A stretch of 64,000 nt of DNA, taken from contig NW_026970982.1 of NCBI RefSeq assembly GCF_963678635.1, positions 64,001-128,000 of the forward strand. Direction: 5' to 3'. This DNA is from Symsagittifera roscoffensis (lineage: Eukaryota; Xenacoelomorpha; Acoela; Convolutidae). This document shows, piece by piece, positions 20,832-31,000 of the stretch. The notes under the pieces were generated by a model, which was not told where the DNA came from, made no database searches, and saw only the letters and a program-made list of their open reading frames with translations. Numbering within the stretch: position 1 is the stretch's first letter; each line of letters opens with the position of its first letter. Both the position numbers and the translations under genes were made by a program.

Positions 20832-23442
20832 CTATAATTTTAATGTCAGCTCCCTGCTCCTGAACTCCTCGCGCGTGTTAATTCTGGGGCGTTCTTTCCA
20901 AATATGTAAGGCCTCCAGAGTGAGGAGTTTCTGTATGTTACTTGATTGATCTATAATCTCAGTCTTAAGCTCAGCGCTCTTACCATCCCTGTCACGTTCT
21001 CTCAAATGTTGCCCTACTGGCGAATCTTCCTTGTGATGCTCTTCAATCCGCGTGGTCAAATGCCGGACCGTTTGTCCAACATAGGTGGAATTACATCCAC
21101 TACATGTGAGCTTGTAGACCACTCTGGATTTCAAATCTTTCGCAAAGGGAGATTTAAGGGACGGTAGGCAAGTCTTGAGCTTTCTCGTAGTAAATATCAC
21201 TTGGGCTCCGGCGTTTTGACGCAGTTTGGCAGCAAACCACTCTGATGCATTACCCCGGTATTGTAATGTTATAATGGGTGCACTGACCTTTAAAGGATCT
21301 TCCTTGACTGATGTTACCGTTTTTCGGTCGATGATCTTATTCATTGTTCTTAATACGACACCATCTGACCATTTTTCAGGGTATTGATTATCCACCCATT
21401 GTTCTTTATTGAATTTCATTGCCTTTTCAAAGTTTTCCCATGTTGATGTACTTCTAAAAATCCGATGAACAGTACCCTCAACTACATTGCGTTTATATTG
21501 CAATGAAGCGCAGCTTCTGAAGTTAAGGATAGTCCCAGTATCCGTTGGTTTTTGATACCATCCACTTGTTACCTTTTTTCGTGAGTCCACATTAATGTTC
21601 AAATCTAGAAAGGCTAAGTCTCCGTTCAAATCCGGATTTTCGATAGTGAATTGTAAGTTGGGGTGGAGCTCATTAGCTGCTTTTAACACTATATCTAGAT
21701 CCCCCTTTACCGTCCTCACAATATCATCTACATATCTTAGGAACGCTTTGACATTTTCTGTTGGTTTTTCTTGATCTCGCTGCTCTTTACATCTCTTACA
21801 ATACCAAACCATTTCTGAGATTTGCTCATATTCTTTGTCGGATACATTACTACACTTTAAATGGTACCAATTTAAACAAGCTTCGCATTCGATCCCCTTA
21901 CTTCTGTATGTTACCCTCCGCTCGCAATCAGGGCATAGGCCATTCCGGTTTTCATTTAGCTGTGTCAACGCAGGTACTTCCTTCATTAATGCATATTTGT
22001 ACTCCTTTAGCCATAAATTGGCAAGAATGACAGCAAGGGATGCACCCATTGCCAACCCATCCTTTTGTACGTACCATAAACCATTGCATTTGAAGTGCAC
22101 CTTACTTACAGCCATGTTCAACAATTTCTTCATAGTTCCGCGTGCCAGTTTAGGAGGACTAGTTTGTTCGTACAGTTTCCTCAGTGCTATATCTATTGCC
22201 TCCTTTAGTGGGACATTAGTGTACAAACTTTTGACATCCAGGGAGATAATACTCTCATTATAGACTAGATCTATGTTCTCTATGATCTCCCGAGCCATTT
22301 GTGTGTTTGTCTCAATGTTTGCCCCCTCAATGTTGTCAAAAAATTTGGCCAAAGTTTTATTTAGATGTTCATATGAGCTCCCTGGCAGTGACAGTACGGG
22401 ACGGAGAGGGGTTCTATGTACTTTAGCCAATCCATATAATCAAGCTGGCTGCCCTCCCGTGGACCTAAGCCTACTATACAGTGCCTCATCGATCTCTTCT
22501 TTCTTTTTCATGGCCAACAGTTCTTTGTTGATGTCTTTCTCAATTTTCATAACAACACTATCAGTTAAACCTGGTTTTTCGCTAAATTGTTCCGATTGCA
22601 GCAGCTCAGTTAGTTTAGCCTCATATGTCGTTTTCTTCATTACACAGAAGCCAACACCTTTATCGAATGGGACTGCCAAGAGACCATTGTCCTTCAAATA
22701 CTTCCTGGCTTTCTCAATCCCTCTATCCGACGGTGTTTGCCGCACACGTTTAGCGTATGATTTTGCAGCAGCTTCAATTTCACATAATTTTTCACCTGGT
22801 ACCTTTTGCGATTTAAGCTCAGATAAAAAATTATCAATGTCCGCAAGAAAGTGAAGTTCATTGAAACGATCCCTCACCGGGTGCTTTGGGCCAAATCTAA
22901 CACTTCGTGAACCCACTTGGGTAGCTCAATGCCATCTAGTGCTCTGACCGATTTGTCGTTCACTTTCATTAACGGTCTGTCCTGCCGCTCTGCTAGCTTT
23001 TTAACTTCTTTTCATGTCTATCCTTGATGTCATGGATAGCAATTCTAGCCTGGAGCTTTAGATAAAATGCTATTGAGGGCCACCATTGTTCATCTATCCC
23101 TCTCCGCACTACCTCTCTTGCCTTAGCTAGATCATCGTCTATCTTCTTCTCTTCTGACCTTGCCTGATTTATCTCTGTTCTTAGGAGTTTTAATTGAAAG
23201 CTATGCACCGCTTGGTCCGAAAAAACCCTATTTTCTGGCACCCGAAATCTCAAAAAATCTGGTATTATGTCATTGCTTTGACATTTCCGTAAAAACTTCA
23301 ATCGATGGAAATTGTTGTTTAATTTATTTGAATACTTCAGGTAATTCAAAACTAATTTCCAAGTTTGTTTTTTCCTGAGTATCCATCTCAGCATCGGTGG
23401 GGGCAAAACTACGGCGGTCATTATCCTGCAGGCCACGAGCAC
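20832..23442 (-). pseudogene. Penelope-like element with PHD finger inside the RT and GIY-YIG endonuclease
   Basis: Three minus-strand frames make up one PLE ORF: 23442-22993 (149 codons, basic N-terminal region), 22916-22440 (158) and 22430-20832 (532). The second and third are in the same frame, separated by a single TGA at 22440-22442, exactly before the conserved LYGLAKVHR..PLRP block. A frame disturbance lies between 23,005 and 22,890. In the last frame: RT motif A SLDVKSLYTNVP (residues 63-74), motif B DGLAMGASLAVILANLW (124-140), a PHD finger (166-214), YVDD (233-236), then GIY-YIG endonuclease VVYKLTCSGCNSTYVGQ (437-453). PLEs use this endonuclease for target-primed integration. It is the best preserved PLE in the window but cannot be translated in one piece. 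Confidence 0.85.
21789..21935 (-). other. PHD-type zinc finger embedded in the PLE reverse transcriptase
   Basis: The spacing is C-x2-C-x12-C-x2-C-x4-H-x2-C-x17-C-x2-C (C166, C169, C182, C185, H190, C193, C211, C214 of the 532-codon frame), with the typical Trp (W209) two residues before the seventh ligand. It sits between RT motif B and YVDD. PHD fingers commonly read histone H3 tails, so a role in choosing chromatin targets is plausible but inferred. Confidence 0.85.
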
Positions 23443-23666
23443 TTGAACTCATGCGGCTCTCAGCAGGATAATTCACACAGTAGATTCACTTACCCAATCC
23501 GCGCCCTTTCAGCCGATGGTAGAGAGACGTCAGTCGTTGTTTCCTCTGTGTCTCCCCCTGTGTCTCCCAATATCCTAGACCTAATTGTTGACTTAATGTA
23601 TTGATTTGTAAAACATCCCTCGGCGACTTGAACAAAACTATGTGTGTACTTTGTAACTCATCATCT
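23443..23666. other. PLE 5' flank up to the LTR insertion
   Basis: Probably 5' PLE sequence or host target. It contains CCCCTGTGTCTCCCA (near 23,555), which also occurs just beyond the other end of the giant LTR element (near 46,690). The insertion therefore lies inside or beside repeated DNA. Confidence 0.4.
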
Positions 23667-24584
23667 TGTAACATTCGTCTACTGCAGTCACACATGAGGC
23701 TTTAGAAAAATAGGCCCTATAACCACTGGCTCAAGGGTCAGGGACACTATCTCTTGTGTTTTTCTACCTCAAGAACGGTCGGAGCCAGTTCGGTTCGCTT
23801 GTGACATGAGACTACGACCCGTTACAGCTTAAAGGCTACTACTAAAATATCCCCCCCCACTCTAGAATTAGAAACGTCCCCATACTTAGGTCTCTAGATA
23901 CCCAAAATACATGAACGCCGTTAAAAACCGGGTTGGAACAATCCGTTAAGTTACTTTTTATTAGACAGTGTAACTTTGATCCATTTCAGATGGATCAACC
24001 TAAAACTCGCCTTACCTCAACATAACAATTATAAAACACACTCTAGGAATTTAAATTAAGTACTCACATTGTAGCACGCTCAAGAACCAGGAAAAAAATA
24101 AGTCGGTAAACAACTCAAGAATTAATAAAGTAACTAATATGAGTTTAATGTTAGTCAGTTTTAACAACAAGAACAAGTTTTTACTCTAGACTGCAAGTTC
24201 TCGTGAACCATTGGGACACTCAAGCTGTCCACCTTTCCACCGAAGGTTCACTCTAGTCCAGTCAATAATAGTATTCCAATCGTAACAATCCAATTCGTGG
24301 GAATGCTCTCGTCTCTGTTTCAGATGGGACAGCTCTACTCTAGGCTATTATTGCTATTGAAATTGCGAATAGCAATTTCCCACCGATTTTTCTAGCAACT
24401 TTCCCGCGATTGTTATTCAACTGTTCTGAAATTGTTCTGATCTCTTTTTCTGATTTTCAGTTCTCGCGAGAAAATCGTGCATGACAGGTTCCATTCGAAA
24501 TTTTGAAAAATTAAATTTCACTCCAAAATCAAGTGTTTTTTTCTTCTCTCAAGGTCAAACTTCCAAATATGACCGACTGGCACA
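23667..24584 (-). repeat. 3' LTR of the giant gypsy element
   Basis: 918 bp, TGTAAC...GGCACA on the plus strand. Against the other LTR I count six substitutions and one 1-nt difference in a C run. On the minus strand the text just before it, CCAGGGAGTA, may be a short polypurine tract. The LTR holds about six CTCAAG hexamers. Confidence 0.95.
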
Positions 24585-25014
24585 TACTCCCTGGACTCGA
24601 GATCGATGTCCTCATCGCGCGCTGTCTTCTGCCAGTGAGTCCCAGAAAAACCGAGTGTTGCTCAAGATACAGTGCCAGTGGTCATTTACAGAAGTTTGCA
24701 GCAGATTTAAGCTTATCTACACCCCAAAATTCACAGCCATTTAAAATTTTCACGCTATTGCTAAACAGCAACCAAAATCTGCATACACCTGCACCCTTGA
24801 ATTTTCGCTTTTCAAGCCAATCATTTTAAAATCTCTTTTGTCCTATTCAATCAGGAAATTGTCATGCAGCATTTCGATTTATATAATAAATATAGTATAT
24901 TAGTAACAATATTTGCTTTGTTAAAATTTCTTTTTCGTGAATCCAAGTTTCACTCGGATCCACGCTCAAGCCCCCCTTCCCTCTCAAGACTCAAGATCCA
25001 TCCGATTTGCCCAT
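24585..25014 (-). other. 3' untranslated region of the giant gypsy element
   Basis: Between the ORF2 stop and the 3' LTR. It contains plus-strand CTCAAG hexamers near 24,965-24,992. No coding frame is supported. Confidence 0.6.
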
Positions 25015-28000
25015 TCATCTCGTACTCTTCGCCTTGGAGGTACTGCATCCTGAAGTGCTAGATGCGGCAAACTGTCTCAACAGTTCCTCTTCATCATCGG
25101 AACTAATCACAATCTCCTCCCAAGCCTTCAGCTGTTCATAGGATCGCATCCATTCTCTCTGCTCCTGCAATCTCTTTGCTTGGTTGGGTAGTGCCTTCAC
25201 CCTAGCTTCTCGGTTCAAGCAAAAGGAGTTGTGCAGGCTCAAGCTCACGTTCTTCGCCAGGTCTTCCTCTAGTATCGACTCCCTCGCTTTGGTATTGTCT
25301 CTAGACATCTTACCCACTCTTTTCCATCCTGTCGTGATCGCATTACGATGGGTTAGCAGGGGTCTCTTGAAAGCTTCCGGCCCAATCTCGGCCTGGAACT
25401 GTCGATACTCTTTTTGATGTTTTCTCATGTGATCTTTCGTTGTCAGGTACAACCAAGACGTCAGTGTCGCCCGAAACCATGGAAAGTACCTCAAGCGACT
25501 CCATACGTACCTGACTTCCGTCGGTATGGCGAATACTTTGCACGCAGTCTCAAACAACTCGAGTCTCCTGCTGTAGTCTATCGCGTATATTGACTCAGCC
25601 GTTGGCGTCGTCGCCTCCCGATACTTCGTTATATTCTCTTCTATCCATCTCAGAGCTAACATCGTACTCACTACTAAGAGCGTCACCTTCTGCCGGTGAT
25701 CCGGTAGTCCGATCGACCGAATCTCTTCCACATCCCACACCAGGCAAAGGTTCTTGTGATCTGGATACCACACCGTTTGTGCCAAACAGTGGCATGGGCA
25801 TTCCCCATGAGAGATCTCAATGCTCCTGAGATTACGCTCCCCTGAGGCTTCCAAGAGAGGCTCAAGCTCCATCATTTTCTCGTGCATCGTGTCGTTGTCT
25901 TCCAGGTTCGGAGTACTTCCCACAGGTTTCCCGATCACGTTTTGTCTCTCGTGATCGCTCGTGTTTTCTCTTTCCAACTTCAGAAGATCTTCTCCCCAGA
26001 TTTCGCTTAAGTCATCTCTCAATTCTTTTGGTAGTGTCCCTTTGATTTTTCTCAACAACTTGTGCGAGTGATGCGACATCCGAGCCAACCTCACGCACTT
26101 GGGCACTGAGAAGGCCTTGTCCACCAGTATTCTCTGGCTGGACACTTCCACCATCGCCATGTGTAGCGGGTAGTGACTTCCGCACAAGTTGGCCATCATT
26201 GACCCTATCAGCGATTTCGCGTTCAATGGCAAGCCATAAGCTTCGCTCATGGGAAATTCCATTTCCGCCTCAAGACCAACCTTCCAGCTCCGGATGTGTT
26301 TTTGAGTCACCTGCAACACCCCGGGCCATGATTCTACGCTCAACGCCGTCACTAAATGATGTTCAGACTCCAGTCTCTCCAGTGCCTGCAGACCACACAT
26401 TCTCGAGAAGAATCCGAGAGCTGTCGCTATATTCACCGTGGTTCTCGCGTAACATTCCGCTATTATTTGCACTTCACTTTTCTCCCTTTCTGTGATGTCT
26501 TCGAACCAAGTGACCAGGTCCTCTTTTTGAAACGACAGTATTCTGACGCATGACCGTCCATCGCAGATGTGCTCTCCGTTCCCACACGTCGAATCCAGAC
26601 AGCTACCCGGTTCCAATTTCTTTGCTGACCCGGGGTCGCTCGTCCTTTCGCTTGGCTCTTGCATCTGGGGCGTGATTAGCTTATGTAGCACACTCAACTT
26701 CGCCAGATCTTCATCTTCCGTTGGTGCTAACCTCACTCGCTCTGTGGTTTCCTCGATTAGACTTGCATGGGGATGTGGACACCAGGAGGGTCTTAGTAGC
26801 TTCCATATCACTCCCAAGTTCGTGGTTAACAAGCCATTTCCACCGCCCATGTTCACTTCAACTTTCTTGTTTGAGCGCGGTATGCTTATCACCTCTGGTG
26901 TTTTCTCAAGAATCAGGCCCAGGCTCGGCCCCTCTTTTTCCACCGCGTCTATTTCCATTATTCTTTCTGTCCAAAACTTCAGTAGCTCCGCTACCTCATG
27001 GTTTCTGTGGGCTCCTCCAGCTTCCGAGTCTAAGAAGGGATTGTAGGCTATTCCCATCACTCCAGACACATATTGGTATTCCCCCTTCTCACTGAGTCTC
27101 GAGTACTGTTCTGACGAGGCCAGGTTACGGTGAACATCATGTTCTTCCTCGAACTTCTTATTAGAGAACCTCCGTACCTCGTCCAGCTTTCGATGGTTCT
27201 CTAAGGATAGTCTGGAACCATCTTCTTTCTCTATTCCTGTACTCTGATATACGTTCAAGATGATCGTTGAGACTCTTCTCTCCATGGTTTTACTTCCACT
27301 TGCTCTCTGGTGGCATGCCAGGATGGTGCTATCAGACATCATTGACATTGTCCATCTCAAGAAACATGTGGCATCTTTTCTTCTAGCCAGGCTCAAGCCT
27401 GAATTGTCCCTGGCCACGTGTTGCATCAGTGCCTGATACACCTCTAGCTTCTTGCTTCCCAACTTCAGCCTGTCATACGAGGTCAATGTCTCCAACTCTA
27501 TTCCCACCAGACTCCAGGTGAACATTAATTGTCCCGCAGTTCTAACGAAGGGATTCGCCATTAGTGGCGGTGCTGATGAGGATGTTCTCATCGCCTCTTC
27601 AAAATGATCCTTCAACAAACTCTGCCAGGACCTCTTCAGATGACTTGCCATCTCTATCTTATTAACCTCGGCTTTTTGCTGGGTGGCCCAATTGCGTCGC
27701 CTGCGAGCTATTCCACTGTCCAACTTCTTCAAGCAGTCCTCCATTTCCTTCAATGTTTCGAGGGCCACCCACCACGTCCGGGAAGTGTTCCTCGTCTTGT
27801 TCCTCTCCAATGGATCACTCGTCACTTGCTTGCCCATGTCCTGATGTGCCTTCGAGATCCATTCTTTGCCGATCTCCACTTCCCCTACCTGTCCGTTCGT
27901 TGAACCTCTCTTCACGTTTACCTTCTGAGGCTTGAAGTCTTCTTCTGACGTCGAACTGGTGGAAACCTCTATTTCCTTTTCTACTTCAAGTGGTTTCCTG

Positions 28001-31000
28001 AGCTCCGAGCTGTTCTTGTATGCCGCCGTCTTGCATCGGGCCAAAACGATGGGCGCCGTCTCTCTCAAGTTTCCTTCCGAAACAGCATCCACTGAAGGAC
28101 TACCCCATCCTTCCACTTCTCTCTTCCTCTTGCGAGTCTTCACATCTCTGCTCGAGGGTGTTGTGGCTATCATCAATGATTCGACCTCTCCATCCACTCC
28201 TTCCAACTCTTGCCTCCCCCCTGCTCGAGCCTTAAGGATATTAGTACTTTTAATCATATTACTAGTCCCAAACTTATCCCTTTTTATATCATCAACCATT
28301 TTATCCACAGTTTTTTGTTTCAGAGTAGAGCTGTCCTCACATTTCTCTTTTCTAGTCTTCGATCGTGCGTTCCTCAGCTCCACTAGTTTGTTCAGCAGCT
28401 CTTTTCTTGCTTTCTCATCCAGGCCCGTTCCTATCAGGAGCGGTTCCCCGAACCTCACTACTGCGTCCCACAGTTCCTTCTTGAACTTGTCCAGCGTCGT
28501 CTCGCTGCCCACTTCTCGATTGAATTCCCCCAGGAATTCCTGCCAAGCGTCATCCTCGAGAGATCCCAAGAATATGTCCCTGTTCCCTTCGAACGTGTTC
28601 TTCTCCCTTTCCTCCGAGCTCAAGAGTAACATCCCCATATTGAAGGTCTCACCTGCCAATGGCAACTCTAGGTTCTTCCGCGGGGACGGGTTCAGAGGTG
28701 GGGTGGCAGTATCTGCCCAATTCTCTTCGCTCAAGTCTTTCAACAGCTCTTGAGTGGTGAGTTCCTCCCCTGATGGCCCTGGTTCAGGCGTATTCCCCAC
28801 CTCCATGTCTTCTCCAGCTTCACTGAGAGTTTCATCCATACTCTCTTCCTCTGATTCATTTCTTCTTCTCTCGAGAATTCTTTTGAATCGATCCTCAACA
28901 GGTCCACTCCTCTTGTCTCCAGGCGTGTCTACAGACAGTGGTGACGGTGTCGTAGGATCCAGCTTTTTATATTCCGTCAGGGCTACATGCAGTTGACCTG
29001 CTGCATCTAGTTCTGTTCCCTCCTGTGTCACTTCTACTTGTTCCAAGCCATAGGGTGCCTTGTATTTTCTCGTGGCAAATTTCATTTCGTCCACCAATGC
29101 GACGTGCCCCTCCATCACGATCATCCTGCCATCATCCCATATGGGTAGCATATTCTCAAGTCCTTCCTTCTCAAGAGTCCTCAAGACTTTCCGCACTTCA
29201 TATCCAGGGGGCTGCGAACCTCTACTCTTTTTCGCTTGCGTCGTCCACGAATTTACCTTCATCTCGCTGATGTGGAAGTAGACTGCCGCCGTGTAGCCGA
29301 TGAACAGGAGATCCCAGCCATCCGTGAAATGCCTCTGCGTTTCCTTCGTCATCATCTTCGCCATTATGGAGGGAACCACCAAGGGACTATTCATTCCCAA
29401 GGTCATCCTCCTGACTGTCGGGAACTCAGGCATGGTGGCTGGTAGGATTTCTTTCTCCATTATGGCCTCCAGCTCCCTCTTGACTAGTGCAAAGCACTCC
29501 TTCCAGGCGGGGATTCTCAAGACTTCTCGTCCGTCGGCCGTCAATGGGTTTAGGTTCCAAAACTTTGGATACATTTCAATGGGGCCCTCTCGCTTGCCTC
29601 CCATTCTACATTGCATTTGTCCCCTGAAGTTGCACACCATCATCTCGGCATCTTTCACTTTTCCGAAGAGTACCGTGTTGCTCATACGCGCCCTGAGCAC
29701 CTCCTGCTGACACCAATTCAGCGCTGTACCATCCAGTACGCTGATGAGACTCAAGTGCGTCACCGAGTGACGATACGTTATCACCAGGGGATCTGGAAAC
29801 GCGTACGTCACTGCTGGACCATAGATGCAGGTCACCACCTCCTCTAGACCTCGGATTATCCCCATTGGGTCCGACCTCATTGCCAGGCACAGGTCCGTCA
29901 ACAGAGGCATCCCTCTGTTCGCCTTCTCCCATTCTTCTCTCGAGGTTGGGTTCTCATCTTCACCCGTCATGTATCGATTCTGAATCATGAGGTATTGCAC
30001 CAGCAGTGTCTTCAACCCTGCGGCACACTTGTAGGAGCTGGTTTCAATGCTCGTGTGGACTCTCCCCATAGACAGAGGTTCTCCATATTCCATTAACCGA
30101 TGAAACGATACCAATTCCCCATGGGTCAAGAGTACTAGTGCCAGATACCCATCAACTCGAAGTGTCTCCACTCCTCGACTAAACATGTATGCTGGGCCCA
30201 TGTTGAACAAGTATCTGGGGTAAACCAAATACAGGGCCAAGAGCAGGCTGATGGACATGCCCAGTATCTCCTGTACGAAGGCTCCGAAGATAGTCGCCGT
30301 GGTGCCGAACACTCCTGCCAAGAATTCTCTCTCCCAGCAAGGACTCAAGAACTTGAGAATCTCGTAATCTCTCCTAGTCTTCAATTCGCCGTTGGCGTGC
30401 TCTCTCCAAAATCCTCCAATCGTCACTTCATTGGCGGCCGAGACAAATCTAGCCACCGTCATGTCTCTCGTTTCAGCTAGCTCCAGTTGCTTCTCTAGAA
30501 AACTCCAGATTTGTTTCACGAGGAGTGGTGCTTCCTCCCTCGTCTTATTCGTGACGTTCTCCAGCCTTGGTGTCAGGAATGGCCACCAGCCATTCTCTTG
30601 AGTCAAGCGATATTTCATCGATTCTAACTGTTTCTCCGTCTCGACCACATTTCTTCTCTCGTTGCTGGGACCTCTAGTCCTGCTGGTGGAATTTGCGACT
30701 TTCACATCCATACTCCGGAACCACAGGCTGGCCGTCAATTGGTTTATCGCCGGGTGGTCGTCCCCGATGACTGGGCTGAACTTGAGTTGTCTAGCAAAGT
30801 TCGATATCTCTAGCAAGAGTACCTCATCCAATACAATCAGGACGTCGGCCAGTCCGTAAAAGCCCCTCAGTGCATGAGATATGTCAGCCCATGCGGCCGG
30901 CAATTCTGATTTGTAAAGCCTCAAGTTCAATGGCTCCAGCTCTCGATTGGGGGCTGCCATCAGAATCCGCCATTCACTCCCTTCTGCTATCAGGATCAAG

